A DNA stretch of 64,000 nt, from assembly GCA_018660305.1 (NCBI GenBank), contig JABJKO010000068.1:1-64000 (forward strand), given 5' to 3'. The position numbers and the translations under genes are program-made. Each line of letters opens with the position of its first letter. Position 1 is the first letter of the stretch. The DNA comes from Rhodospirillaceae bacterium (GTDB taxonomy: Bacteria; Pseudomonadota; Alphaproteobacteria; MPNO01; UBA2964). Under the pieces are notes generated by a model. That model was not told the origin of the DNA. It did not search any database and was given only the letters and a program-made list of their open reading frames with translations. Positions 45,079 to 54,500 of the stretch are shown one piece after another.

Positions 45079-46515
45079 ATGCAGCGCAGAGAAACGACAC
45101 CCAACATCATCTTTCTGGAATTCAATGAATTATGCCCGCCGCTGCTCGAAAAATGGATGGCCGCAGGTCTTTTGCCGAATTTCAGAAAGTTCTACGACGC
45201 GTCACAAGTTTTTACGACCATGCCAGACGTGGAGTCGCCTGAACACCTCGAACCTTGGATACAATGGTATTCCATTCATACCGGATTAGCCTATGACGAC
45301 CATAAGGTTTTCAACCTGACAGACGGTCCGTCCGCCGGGCATGCCGATATATGGAAATTACTGCAGGAAGCAGGTTACACAGTCGGTAATATTGCAAGCA
45401 TGAATGCCGCTGGCCTAGACCAAAGCGGTTCCTTTTTCATGTCGGATCCGTGGTGCGCCAGCGAAAGGGCCTTTCCTCAAACGCTGCAGCCGATCCAGGA
45501 TTTCGTCCAACAGCGGGTCCAGAATTACTCTCTGCCGAACGAAGCTGTTCTTACGTCAACTCTGCGAAATGTGGCCTTGCTACAGCGGCTGGTTCAATCG
45601 GGCCTCAGTGCTCGAACGATTTCGATAATTCTGAGCCAGTTGATCAGTGAGAAGACAGGCGGGAACACGAGTTGGAAGCGTGTGGCGCTCCTGGACCACA
45701 TATTATTCGATATTTTCAAAAAATATTATTGTTCGTCCGCCCCTAGCTTCTCCACGTTCTTCGCGAACAGCACCGCACATTTGCAGCATGCTTACTGGCG
45801 CTTCATGGAGCCGGAAGCCTTCGATATCACGCCTTCGGATGAGGACCTCGCGACCTATGGCAGTGCTGTATTCTTCGGATATCAGAACATGGACCGGTTG
45901 CTGGGACGATTTTTCGAACTCGAAAAACGAGGGGCCACGCTCGTCCTCATGTCGGCTCTCAGCCAACAGCCCTTTACAAAACGGGAAACCTCAAATGGCC
46001 AACTCTTCTATCGGCCCTACGACATGGATCGTCTGCTGGGACTATTGGATATTCCAGTAGCGAACGCCGAACCCGTCATGACACATCAGTATATCTTGAG
46101 ATTTGACTCCGAAGAATCGAAGGATTCTGCCCTACCCAAGCTAGAGAATTTCACCTTTGATGGGACATCCGTCTTTGACACCGGCACATCGGACGACAAA
46201 TCTCTCTTCGTCGGTTGCGGCTTGTTCGAAGAGATACCCGACAACGCGAAAGTGACGTTGCCCGCCAGCCGCGGCACCAACGAAAAAAAAGAGACCGAAT
46301 TTTTCGACCTGTTCTACAAGATTGACGAGATCAAAAGCGGGTGTCATCACCCGGACGGCGTTCTGTGGTTCAAGCTGGGCGACCACAAGGTTCATCCGGA
46401 CAAGGTGTCCATATTGGATGTGTTGCCCACATTGCTGGAAATCTACGGCGTCAAACGGTCCCTCTCGGCAATGCAGGGGCACTCGCTAATGCCGTACTTA
46501 CACGCCTGCCTATAG
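45079..46515 (+). CDS. Alkaline-phosphatase-superfamily protein of the EPS locus
   Basis: This is 478 residues, 35 bp after the O-ligase gene and probably co-transcribed. IIFLEFNELCPPLLEKWMAA with GLLPNFRKF, and DKVSILDVLPTLLEIYGV near the end, are the N- and C-terminal hallmarks of the phosphodiesterase/sulfatase-like fold. The metal ligands are atypical: the first Asp is replaced (LEFNE), and GDHKVHPDK stands where GDHG is usual. It has no signal peptide or membrane anchor. It may transfer or remove a phosphoryl substituent, or be catalytically dead. Confidence 0.65.
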   Translation: MQRRETTPNIIFLEFNELCPPLLEKWMAAGLLPNFRKFYDASQVFTTMPDVESPEHLEPWIQWYSIHTGLAYDDHKVFNLTDGPSAGHADIWKLLQEAGYTVGNIASMNAAGLDQSGSFFMSDPWCASERAFPQTLQPIQDFVQQRVQNYSLPNEAVLTSTLRNVALLQRLVQSGLSARTISIILSQLISEKTGGNTSWKRVALLDHILFDIFKKYYCSSAPSFSTFFANSTAHLQHAYWRFMEPEAFDITPSDEDLATYGSAVFFGYQNMDRLLGRFFELEKRGATLVLMSALSQQPFTKRETSNGQLFYRPYDMDRLLGLLDIPVANAEPVMTHQYILRFDSEESKDSALPKLENFTFDGTSVFDTGTSDDKSLFVGCGLFEEIPDNAKVTLPASRGTNEKKETEFFDLFYKIDEIKSGCHHPDGVLWFKLGDHKVHPDKVSILDVLPTLLEIYGVKRSLSAMQGHSLMPYLHACL

Positions 46516-46646
46516 GCTGATACACCCGCGATATCCAGCACTAGCCCCAGACCGCCCAACCTTTCTTGCCGGAAACCGGCGTCGGTATGGCGATGCTGAA
46601 GCCCTCCGCGTAATCTGATATCGGTGTGAGGTCGGGATTGCCCGGA

Positions 46647-47240
46647 CTACCGCTCGGCTTTTTCTTCGTTCTTCTTCTCTGGAGCGGCCGGTGCGGGGTA
46701 TTCCACCATGTAAAAATCGAAGAATTTGGCGGAAATTGACGCTTGCCAGGAGACCGAACCCTTCGATTCCGGGGTCAAATATATGGGCATATACGAACCC
46801 GGACGGACCGTTTGCGCCGAGCAGCGGGTATCCGCATTGCGATACCATTGAGGGTGCCAGAGACTGCGATCGCTCAGGGGCTGAATTTCGCCCGTCACCC
46901 AGATCAGTTTCCGGAACTGGCAATAGAAACGGAGCCCGATCCAGGTTTCATGGAGGACCTTGAAGTTATTTCGGATGAACTTGAGGGTCTCTTGGTCCTT
47001 TATGACGGCGAGGCGACCGCGACGACCGTCATGATACAGCCTGGCGGCATTGCCGACGGCCGTCTGCCAGTTGGGCTTTTTACCACCCCGTTTATTGTCC
47101 ACACGCAATTCGAAGTAGCTTTTCGTAACCGGATCAAAAACCGGCCCCTGATTGGCCGACGGCGCAGCCACCGCGATGAACGGGAAGCCGATCAATCCCG
47201 CAAAGGTAATGGCTAAAACAGATTGCCTGATTTTCATCAT
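46647..47240 (-). CDS. Secreted C-type-lectin-fold protein
   Basis: From ATG 47240 this is 197 residues (47237 is an equal alternative); AAGG lies 5-8 nt ahead. A signal peptide (KIRQSVLAITFAGLIGFPF then AVAA) precedes a lectin-like fold. Its SYFELRVDN, GRLAVIKDQETLKFIRNN, TWIGLRFYCQF and LIWVTGEIQPLSDRSLWHPQ match the E-x-L...WIGL...W pattern. It ends with a charged tail and has no anchor. A strong -24/-12 element at 47267-47283 fits sigma-54/PrsR control. It may bind the exopolysaccharide. Confidence 0.7.
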   Translation of the reverse strand: MMKIRQSVLAITFAGLIGFPFIAVAAPSANQGPVFDPVTKSYFELRVDNKRGGKKPNWQTAVGNAARLYHDGRRGRLAVIKDQETLKFIRNNFKVLHETWIGLRFYCQFRKLIWVTGEIQPLSDRSLWHPQWYRNADTRCSAQTVRPGSYMPIYLTPESKGSVSWQASISAKFFDFYMVEYPAPAAPEKKNEEKAER

Positions 47241-47266
47241 TCCCACCTTCTCATCACAGTCCGAAT

Positions 47267-47283
47267 TGCCAATCTCCTGCCAC
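47267..47283 (-). promoter_or_regulatory. Sigma-54 promoter of the lectin-fold gene
   Basis: On the minus strand GTGGCAGGAGATTGGCA puts GG at -24 and GC at -12 with exact spacing, and matches most positions of TTGGCACG-N4-TTGCA. The expected start is near 47256, leaving a 16-nt leader that holds only the ribosome site. The rest of 47241-47450 shows only small hairpins. Confidence 0.6.
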
Positions 47284-47450
47284 TCCACCATTGAGCCGAG
47301 GTAGCAAAACAGGCATTTCTCCAGCACTACGCCCGTGCCTCACCCAATACGGGCAACCGGGCCAGCCGATAGATTAGAAAAGATTGGCCTTAAGAAAGGC
47401 TTACAGAGCCCAAAGGGCGACCCCGGCGAAAAGCGGGTTCCGGATCAGAA

Positions 47451-48431
47451 TCAGACGCCTTCGTAAGATTTGAACCATTCCACGAATTTGGGAACGCCCA
47501 CATCAATCGGCGTTGTCGGTTTGAAGCCCGTATCCCGGCTGATCGCCTCGATATCGGCGAAGGTTTCCTTCACATCGCCGGGCTGCATGGGCAACAGCTC
47601 GATATCGGCCTTCTTTCCAAGCGCCTCTTCGATCAGCCCGATCATGCGCATGAGCGGTTCGCTCTTGTGATTGCCGATATTATAGACCCGGCACGGCGTA
47701 TTTTCGTCGGTCACGTCGGGCGTGTTGTCCAGCGAGGCGATCACGCCGGCGACGATGTCATCCACATAGGTGAAATCGCGGAACATATCGCCGTGATTGA
47801 AAACCGGCACCTTCTTTCCTTCGGTGATGGCCTTGCAGAAGATATACATGGCCATATCCGGCCGGCCCCACGGGCCATAGACCGTAAAAAACCGAAGGCC
47901 GGTCTGGGGAATGCGGTAGAGATGGCTGTAGCAATGGCTCATCAGCTCATCGGACTTCTTGGTGGCCGCATACAGCGATACCGGCGTGTCCGTAGGATCA
48001 TCCACCGCGAAGGGCAGCTTGGTGTTGCCGCCATAGACGGAGCTGGAGCTGGCATAGACGAGATGCTCGAAATCCGGCTGATGCCGGGCAATCTCCAGCA
48101 TGGTCATGTGGCCGACCAGATTGGCCGTCACATAGGCGAACGGATTTTCCAGCGAATAACGCACACCGGCTTGGGCGGCGAGGTGGACGATACGCTTTAC
48201 GTCGCGATGGTCCGTCATCAGCGCCTGCATGGCCTCGAAATCGGCAATATCGATTTTATGAAAGGTAAAGCCGTTACGTCCCTCGAGCCGCGCCAACCGC
48301 GCCTCCTTGAGGCGCACATCATAATAATCGTTGAGATTGTCGATCCCGAGAACCCGTTCGCCTCGGGCCAGGAGCGCTTCGGTTAAATGATACCCGATGA
48401 AACCGGCCACACCGGTCACGAGGACAGTCAT
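47451..48431 (-). CDS. UDP-glucuronate 4-epimerase-like NAD-dependent epimerase
   Basis: This 326-residue short-chain epimerase has the NAD loop VTGVAGFIGYHL, NLNDYYDVRLKEARLARL (a signature of GAE enzymes), YASSSSVYGG and the catalytic YAATKKS. It interconverts UDP-GlcA and UDP-GalA to supply uronic acid for EPS. The uronate would also be a plausible acceptor for the locus amidotransferases; that is speculation. It lies 210 bp upstream of the lectin gene on the same strand. Confidence 0.9.
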   Translation of the reverse strand: MTVLVTGVAGFIGYHLTEALLARGERVLGIDNLNDYYDVRLKEARLARLEGRNGFTFHKIDIADFEAMQALMTDHRDVKRIVHLAAQAGVRYSLENPFAYVTANLVGHMTMLEIARHQPDFEHLVYASSSSVYGGNTKLPFAVDDPTDTPVSLYAATKKSDELMSHCYSHLYRIPQTGLRFFTVYGPWGRPDMAMYIFCKAITEGKKVPVFNHGDMFRDFTYVDDIVAGVIASLDNTPDVTDENTPCRVYNIGNHKSEPLMRMIGLIEEALGKKADIELLPMQPGDVKETFADIEAISRDTGFKPTTPIDVGVPKFVEWFKSYEGV

Positions 48432-48531
48432 CAGCTATTCCCTGCAGAATGGTTCATGGACATTGGACAAGACGACACTAAAGCATGAATTGGTGAACAC
48501 GCTGTTGTCATAAATTTAGATGTGGAAAAGG

Positions 48532-49704
48532 TTAACGCTCCAATTGGGGTGTCTCGCCGAGCGACCCTGATTCCGCCTCCCAAAGCCCCCGTGTGTAATC
48601 GCGACTGCGCGCCCAGTAGGCGCGGACCCGTTCGGCGTCCTGCCGGGACGTCCCGTCAAATACCGCCTGGAAGCGTTCTACATGATCGCCGCCATCGAGA
48701 TAAAGCCCCTTACCCGCCAACCGGGTCATGGAAAATACATCTGCCGCGGAATCGCCGTCCAGGCCAAGCGCCCGGGAAAGTACCACGACCCCCTCCCCGC
48801 CCGGCTCGTAGATCAATCGGCGGAGCAGGACCGGCCGAAGCCCGGCGAGGCGGGCAAAGACGGCCTCGAAGAGCGGGATTTCACCGGCGCGAAGCAACCG
48901 CACAACCGTCTCGGCAGACAGGAGTCCTGCCGCTTCCAGGGCCGCGCAGGCCTCCAGCGTAGCAGTTGGCGCCGACGCCTTGGCGGCAGCCTGCCTCTGG
49001 GCGTCGCGGGTTGCGGATTCAAGCACCATATCCAGGGCCGGTAGCTGGTCGCGCGATGGTGGGTCGAGATTTTGCCTCAGCGCCGCCGCCACACGCCAGT
49101 ACAGCCTTGCATAAAGCGCCGGGTCCATATCCCCGGCCATGAGAATAGGCGTCCCATAGCTGTCGGTCCGCCGGCTGCCCTCGATCACATAGGCGGCCAC
49201 CCGGCGATGGACCGGAGAATTTTCGGAAGGCGGCGGGAAAAAGAACTCACCGGGCCGGTCGAGTCCGGGCTCGACATTCCATTCGCCGGACCGGGCCGAC
49301 CGGAGTCCCGTCTCCAGCTGATGCTGACACAGCCGATGCAGGACCGTCTCCATGAGATCCACATCCTGCAGTAATCCTCTTTCGAGCATGAACGTGAAGA
49401 CAGGGTCGCTCCCGTGCCCGGCGAACGCCGCATCCAGAGAAAAATTTCCAGCCGCACCATCTTCCAGATGGGCCACCACATGCCAGCGGATGGCCGCGGC
49501 GATCTCGCCGATCATCTGCCGCAGCATTTGCGATACCATGGCGCGCCGGTGGTCGGTCAGAACCAGGTCGGTTTCGCGCTTACCCGGCAGGCTGTCGGCC
49601 AATGCCGCATAGGTACGCCGCGTCAGATGCGCGTTCCGCCGTGCCAGGCGCAGCAGGCCATCGGCGGTCACCTCAAGGGCATTCAGGCTTCTGTCTTCAT
49701 CCAT
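48532..49704 (-). CDS. DUF2336 domain protein
   Basis: This 390-residue protein is all-helical by composition, with RETDLVLTDHRRAMVSQML and VEPGLDRPGEFFFPPPSENS. It belongs to the DUF2336 group, nearly confined to Alphaproteobacteria, where one member acts in a general regulatory circuit. There is no signal, membrane span or enzyme motif. It stands alone, with 100-bp and 116-bp gaps on either side that show nothing clear. Confidence 0.75.
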   Translation of the reverse strand: MDEDRSLNALEVTADGLLRLARRNAHLTRRTYAALADSLPGKRETDLVLTDHRRAMVSQMLRQMIGEIAAAIRWHVVAHLEDGAAGNFSLDAAFAGHGSDPVFTFMLERGLLQDVDLMETVLHRLCQHQLETGLRSARSGEWNVEPGLDRPGEFFFPPPSENSPVHRRVAAYVIEGSRRTDSYGTPILMAGDMDPALYARLYWRVAAALRQNLDPPSRDQLPALDMVLESATRDAQRQAAAKASAPTATLEACAALEAAGLLSAETVVRLLRAGEIPLFEAVFARLAGLRPVLLRRLIYEPGGEGVVVLSRALGLDGDSAADVFSMTRLAGKGLYLDGGDHVERFQAVFDGTSRQDAERVRAYWARSRDYTRGLWEAESGSLGETPQLER

Positions 49705-49820
49705 ATGCGCGGGCCAACAGACAATTTAACGGTAATAAACGACTTCGCTATGCCGGGGCCTGCGGTTGCAATGACGCGCGGAAGAGCCGGACGGGACCCC
49801 TGGTATTTTCCCAAATTTCC

Positions 49821-50879
49821 TTACGTCTTTGCGAACCGGGGCAACACTTTTTCGCCAAACAAACGCATGGACTGCTCCGCATCCGCATAGGAAACGGTCG
49901 TAAAGTTGGTCTGCAACGACGCGTCGTCGAAACCGCCGATCTGCTTCGCATATTCCCGGATCATTTCCTCGACATCGTCGGGCGTCCCCACCCAGGCGGA
50001 GAGTTTTTCGATCTGAGTGTCGAGATTTTCCTGACGCAGCACTTCGATGAGCTTGTCGTAGCCCTTGTAGTCGTCTGAGGCCGTGCCGCTCCCCCAGTCA
50101 CCCGCAGCCTCACAGAGCGACGAGAAATAGCGGTCCACCGGCTGGCGCGCGATACGCTTTGCCTCCTCCCGGTCCTCATGACACAGCATGAAAAAGGCCA
50201 GCATCACGCGGCCTTCCCCCGGATGACCGGCGGACTTCCATGCCTCGCGATAGACACCGACAAATTCCTCCAGCTTCCCGCCGGCAATGGGGATCGCCAT
50301 GATCCAGTCACCCCGCCTACCGGCTTTTTCGAACGAATCCGGCGTACTGACCGCCGCCGTCCAGAATTGCGGGCGCGGCGTCTGTGTCGGGCGCGGCATG
50401 GACGTCACGTCCTTGAAGCTGTGGAACCGGCCCTCGCAGGTCACGTTTTCCTCTTCCAGCAGCCGCCTGATCTGATCCAGCCCCTCGTCGAAACGCGCGA
50501 CGCTTTCGTCGAGACTGACACCGAAGGCGCGGAATTCCTGGGGCAGGAAAGCCCGTCCCAGACCGACTTCAAGCCGGCCGTTGGAAATCCCGTCCAGCAT
50601 GCCGATCTCACCGGCAACCTTGAGCGGGTGATTAAACACCGGCAGCACGGCGCCGGTGATCAAACGCGCCTTTTGGGTGCGCTGCGATGCGGCCGTCAAA
50701 AACACCACGGGGTTGGGGCTATAGCCGCCATAATGATGAAAATAATGCTCCACCGTCCGCACATGAGTGTAGCCGTAGGTATCCAGCAGCTCACACAGCT
50801 TCAGGCATTCGTCATAATATTGCGCCGCCGGCTTTTCCGCCGGTGTGACATTAGGAAAAAACTGTACCCCGAATTCCAT
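49821..50879 (-). CDS. LLM-class flavin-dependent oxidoreductase
   Basis: From ATG 50879 (AGGGATCG upstream) this is 352 residues; the frame extends to 50960. MEFGVQFFPN, HVRTVEHYFHHYGGYSPNPV, GMLDGISNGRLEVGLGRAFLP and MAIPIAGGKLEEF fit the luciferase-like TIM-barrel monooxygenases. It uses FMNH2 supplied by a separate reductase. It lies 145 bp after the aldehyde dehydrogenase gene, so co-expression with lysine catabolism is possible but unproven. Confidence 0.85.
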   Translation of the reverse strand: MEFGVQFFPNVTPAEKPAAQYYDECLKLCELLDTYGYTHVRTVEHYFHHYGGYSPNPVVFLTAASQRTQKARLITGAVLPVFNHPLKVAGEIGMLDGISNGRLEVGLGRAFLPQEFRAFGVSLDESVARFDEGLDQIRRLLEEENVTCEGRFHSFKDVTSMPRPTQTPRPQFWTAAVSTPDSFEKAGRRGDWIMAIPIAGGKLEEFVGVYREAWKSAGHPGEGRVMLAFFMLCHEDREEAKRIARQPVDRYFSSLCEAAGDWGSGTASDDYKGYDKLIEVLRQENLDTQIEKLSAWVGTPDDVEEMIREYAKQIGGFDDASLQTNFTTVSYADAEQSMRLFGEKVLPRFAKT

Positions 50880-51024
50880 CGATCCCTGTGACCCCTGTGA
50901 CGTCTGTCCAAGTGGCTTTACCCAGCCCGCCTCTGGGGCAGGGCATAAACATTGGGTCACAGGATAAGCCCATTAACCCCGGATTGCCAACGCAGCGTGG
51001 GCAATTAACAGGGTGAGCGGCGCC

Positions 51025-52539
51025 TCAGCCGGCGTCGAAAGAGATTCCCTGGGCAAGCGGCAGATCGCGCGAGTAGTTGATGGTATTGGTAGCCCGGCGC
51101 ATATAGTTCCTCCAGGCATCCGATCCGGATTCACGGCCACCGCCAGTATCCTTTTCGCCCCCGAAGGCGCCGCCGATCTCGGCGCCGCTGGGGCCGATAT
51201 TGACGTTGGCAATGCCACAGTCCGATCCCGCCGGCCCCATGAACTGCTCGGCCTCGCGCAGATCGTTGGTAAAGATGCACGACGCCAACCCCTGGGAAGC
51301 CGCATTATGAAGGGCGACTGCCTCGGAGAGGTCGCCATAACTCATCACATAGAGGATAGGCGCGAAGGTCTCATCCAGGACAATTCCGCTTTGGTCCGGC
51401 ATTTCGACAATGGCGGGCTGCACATAGTGGGCGTTGGGCCACTGATCTTCCAGCACGCGATTTCCGCCGGTCACCGTGCCCCCCTGCGCCTGCGCCTGGG
51501 TCAGGGCCGCCTGCATGGCATCGAAGGCCCCCTTGTCGACCAGGGGACCGACCAGGGTGCCCGCATCGAGCGGTGCCCCCACCCGGATGGTGCCGTAGGC
51601 TTTCTTGAGCCGTGTTACCAGTTCATCACACACATCTTTATGGACGATAAGACGGCGCAGCGACGTACAGCGCTGCCCGGCGGTGCCGACGGCGGAAAAC
51701 AGGATGGCGCGGGTGGCCAGATCAAGATCGGCGCTGGGGGCGACGATCATGGCGTTATTACCGCCGAGTTCCAGCAGGGAGCGGCCGAGCCGGGAGGCGA
51801 CGACGGGTCCGACGGCGCGGCCCATGGCACAGCTTCCGGTGGCGCTGATCAGCTTCATACGGGGATCCGCCACAAGCTGTTCGCCGAGATCCCGGTCGCC
51901 GATAACAAGCTGCGACAGGCCGGTCTTGACCGCCGCATCGGCCTCGCCAAATCGGTCCAGGGCCCGGAGGAAAAGGGTCTGACAGGCAATGGCGGTCAGG
52001 GGTGTTTTTTCCGACGGCTTCCAGATCACCGGATTGCCGCAGACAAAGGCCAGCGTCGCGTTCCACGCCCATACCGCCACGGGAAAATTGAACGCGCTGA
52101 TCACACCGATGGTTCCCAGCGGATGCCAGGTTTCCATCATGCGATGGCCGGGCCGCTCGGAGGCGATGGTCAGCCCATAGAGCTGACGGGACAGACCGAC
52201 CGCGAAATCGCAGATGTCGATCATCTCCTGCACTTCGCCGAGGCCTTCCTGCAGGATCTTGCCGCATTCGACGGTGACCAGCCGGCCCAGAGGCTCCTTG
52301 GCGCGGCGCAGTTCCTCGCCAAAAAGACGCACCAACTCACCGCGCTTGGGCGGCGGAATCTCGCGCCAGGCAATGAAAGCCCGCTCCGCATTGACCATAG
52401 CGGTTTCCACATCGGCCGGCGTATTGGACGCCACCCGCGCGATCTCCGCGCCATCAAGTGGCGACTTTACGATCAGATCGCCGCCACCGGCACAGGCATC
52501 GGCAATCCCAAGCTCGTCAAACTGCCCGATCATATCCAT
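51025..52539 (-). CDS. Aminoadipate-semialdehyde/piperideine-6-carboxylate dehydrogenase
   Basis: This 504-residue aldehyde dehydrogenase has the catalytic Glu in LLELGGNNAMI and Cys in AGQRCTSLRRLIVH. The ending GGAFGGEKDTGGGRESGSDA then RRATNTINYSRDLPLAQG is diagnostic of the ALDH7 (antiquitin) family. It oxidises the semialdehyde from lysine breakdown to 2-aminoadipate. AAGGAG precedes the ATG, and it overlaps the saccharopine dehydrogenase-like gene by 23 bp, consistent with one pathway. Confidence 0.92.
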   Translation of the reverse strand: MDMIGQFDELGIADACAGGGDLIVKSPLDGAEIARVASNTPADVETAMVNAERAFIAWREIPPPKRGELVRLFGEELRRAKEPLGRLVTVECGKILQEGLGEVQEMIDICDFAVGLSRQLYGLTIASERPGHRMMETWHPLGTIGVISAFNFPVAVWAWNATLAFVCGNPVIWKPSEKTPLTAIACQTLFLRALDRFGEADAAVKTGLSQLVIGDRDLGEQLVADPRMKLISATGSCAMGRAVGPVVASRLGRSLLELGGNNAMIVAPSADLDLATRAILFSAVGTAGQRCTSLRRLIVHKDVCDELVTRLKKAYGTIRVGAPLDAGTLVGPLVDKGAFDAMQAALTQAQAQGGTVTGGNRVLEDQWPNAHYVQPAIVEMPDQSGIVLDETFAPILYVMSYGDLSEAVALHNAASQGLASCIFTNDLREAEQFMGPAGSDCGIANVNIGPSGAEIGGAFGGEKDTGGGRESGSDAWRNYMRRATNTINYSRDLPLAQGISFDAG

Positions 52540-53665
52540 GGTCGAATTCTCCTTGCAGGCGGCGGATTTGCTGCAAACCTGGTGATGTATTGTCGGTGTC
52601 GTAATAGCGCCCGAAGCGGTTGGCCAGGAAATCAGGCAAGGAGATATCTTCCTGCCGGACGAATCCCTGGCGCGGCAGCTTGCCGCTGCGCATCAGATCC
52701 ACCGCGGCGCATATGCCGGCGGCGGTGGTGATTTGAATGGCGCTCCAGGTAGTGCCGTTGATGTCCTGGCTGTAGATCTTGTTGGCGTAGGATTCCTGGG
52801 TCAGACGGCCGCCGCGCGTGCCGGTGACCGTGGTGAATACCAGCACCACGTCCTGCAGCGTTACAGGGATCGCCGCTTCCAATAATTCGCGGAACAGCTC
52901 CCGCCGTTCGCCCAACCGCAGATCGTTGACCAGCATCTTCATAAAGTCGCAATGGCCGGGGTAGCGGACGGTCTTGTAATTGAGCTCACGCACGCCGCCG
53001 TCCAGCGTTTCGCAAAGGGTCCCGAGGCCACCCGACGTGTTGAACGCCTCATAGGTAATGCCGTCGAGCGAAAACTGTTCGATCCCCTGCAGCGCCAGGA
53101 CATCGATTTTCTTGCCTTCGTGGATCGCATCGCACGGGTTGCAATATTCGTTGATCAGCCCGTCGGTGCTCCAGGTCAGATTGTAATTGAGCGCGTTTGT
53201 CGGGAATTGTGGCAGGGCACCGACCCGCATGCGCACGGTCTCGAGCCTCTCGAAGCTCTTGGTCAGCTCATAGGCGGCGATGGAAATAAACCCGGGGGCA
53301 AGACCGCATTGCGGCATAAAGGCGCTTTTCGCCTTGGCCGCGATTTTCCTGACGGCGCGGGTGGTCTCCACATCCTCGGTGAGATCGAAATAATGCAGCC
53401 CCGCCTTACAGGCGGCCTTGGCCACGGTCACGTTGAGGTAGTAGGGCAGCGCGCTGATGACCGCGTCCTGATCCTTCATGGCGGCGAGAACGGCGGCACC
53501 GTCTTCCACATCGACCACCACGCGGTTGACATCGTTCCGATCAATTGCATTGAGCAGATCCTGTTCGCGATCCGCGATGGTGACCTTGTAATCGCCGCTG
53601 CCACATAACAGCTCGGCAATTGCCGCGCCGATCTTGCCGGCGCCTAACAGTAGTAGTCGGTCCAC
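52517..53665 (-). CDS. Saccharopine dehydrogenase-like protein
   Basis: I start at GTG 53665 (GGGGGAG upstream), giving 382 residues. RLLLLGAGKIGAAIAELL is the NAD(P) loop, and ALPYYLNVTVAKAACKAGLH with YFDLTEDVET is typical of saccharopine dehydrogenases. PQCGLAPGFISIAAYELTKS follows. It should cleave saccharopine to glutamate and aminoadipate semialdehyde, the substrate of the adjacent dehydrogenase. The lysine-ketoglutarate reductase is not in this window. Confidence 0.88.
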   Translation of the reverse strand: MDRLLLLGAGKIGAAIAELLCGSGDYKVTIADREQDLLNAIDRNDVNRVVVDVEDGAAVLAAMKDQDAVISALPYYLNVTVAKAACKAGLHYFDLTEDVETTRAVRKIAAKAKSAFMPQCGLAPGFISIAAYELTKSFERLETVRMRVGALPQFPTNALNYNLTWSTDGLINEYCNPCDAIHEGKKIDVLALQGIEQFSLDGITYEAFNTSGGLGTLCETLDGGVRELNYKTVRYPGHCDFMKMLVNDLRLGERRELFRELLEAAIPVTLQDVVLVFTTVTGTRGGRLTQESYANKIYSQDINGTTWSAIQITTAAGICAAVDLMRSGKLPRQGFVRQEDISLPDFLANRFGRYYDTDNTSPGLQQIRRLQGEFDHGYDRAV

Positions 53666-53890
53666 GGCCAACTCCCCCGATTGTCGTTCCCAATTAAAGC
53701 ACGAGTCACAATCCAACGGGCCCCAGGACCTTACCACAGGGACGTTGTGACAGGTGCGCTTTCATCATGGTACGATCCCCTTGTTAACATCTCTTTAAAG
53801 GGTTTCTGCCGGCCGGCCATGCTCGGAATGTCGCCAGAGAACCGGACTGCCAACACCAAGAAACAGCCCTGGTTGGAAAGGACAGACATC

Positions 53891-54322
53891 ATGACACAGG
53901 CGAAGGCCGGCGATACCGTACGTATGCATTACACCGGAAAACTCAATGACGGGACGGAATTTGATTCGTCCTCGGGACGGGATCCGCTGGAATTTAAAAT
54001 AGGCGAAGAAACCATCATCCCGACCCTGGAACAGGCCGTCATCGGCATGACGGCCGGCGCAACCCAGACCGTCACCATCGCCGCCGACGATGCCTATGGC
54101 CCGCGCCAGGATGACGCGGTCCAGACCGTGGAACGGTCCATGATCCCCGAAAACGTGGAGCTGACCGTCGGCGGCCAGCTTCAGGCCCAGGCCCCCAACG
54201 GGCAGCAGCTTTTGCTGACCGTCGTGGAAATGACCGACGAGTCGGTGACCCTGGATGCCAACCACCCCCTCGCCGGCATGGATCTCACCTTCGATATCGA
54301 ACTGGTCGAAATCGTCGCGTAA
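53891..54322 (+). CDS. FKBP-type peptidyl-prolyl isomerase (SlyD-like)
   Basis: From ATG 53891 (AAAGGA upstream; frame open from 53681) this is 143 residues. GDTVRMHYTGKLNDGTEFDS and PLEFKIGEETIIPTLEQAVI with GMTAGATQTVTIAADDAYG are the FKBP core split by an IF domain, and NHPLAGMDLTFDIELVEI ends it, as in SlyD. It lacks the His-rich metal tail of enterobacterial SlyD. It is divergent from the lysine operon. Confidence 0.92.
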   Translation: MTQAKAGDTVRMHYTGKLNDGTEFDSSSGRDPLEFKIGEETIIPTLEQAVIGMTAGATQTVTIAADDAYGPRQDDAVQTVERSMIPENVELTVGGQLQAQAPNGQQLLLTVVEMTDESVTLDANHPLAGMDLTFDIELVEIVA

Positions 54323-54362
54323 CGCCGGGGTTGCCCCCTGAATTCGACCTCTGAGCCACATC

Positions 54363-54430
54363 ACCCCCACCCCAGCCCTCCCCCCTTGAGGGGGAGGCGT
54401 AGGTGGGGGGTCGCGCGCCGACAGGCGCGC
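54363..54430. repeat. GC-rich double-hairpin intergenic element
   Basis: A long imperfect stem (CCCCCACC at 54364 pairing with GGTGGGGG at 54402, inner CCTCCCCC/GGGGGAGG) is followed by a perfect 7-bp hairpin GCGCGCC-GACA-GGCGCGC (54413-54430). It lies between convergent genes. Such C/G-run palindromes are often dispersed extragenic repeats in Alphaproteobacteria; a terminator role for the FKBP gene is also possible. Confidence 0.55.
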
Positions 54431-54500
54431 TCATAAAGTTTTGTCCTTGCGGATAAACCGGGCACCTATGTTGCGGACAACACCCGTAACCTTGCCAGGC

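Noticed and set aside
51013..52731. 572-codon open frame on the plus strand
   Set aside because: Antisense to the ALDH7 gene, whose motifs are unambiguous.
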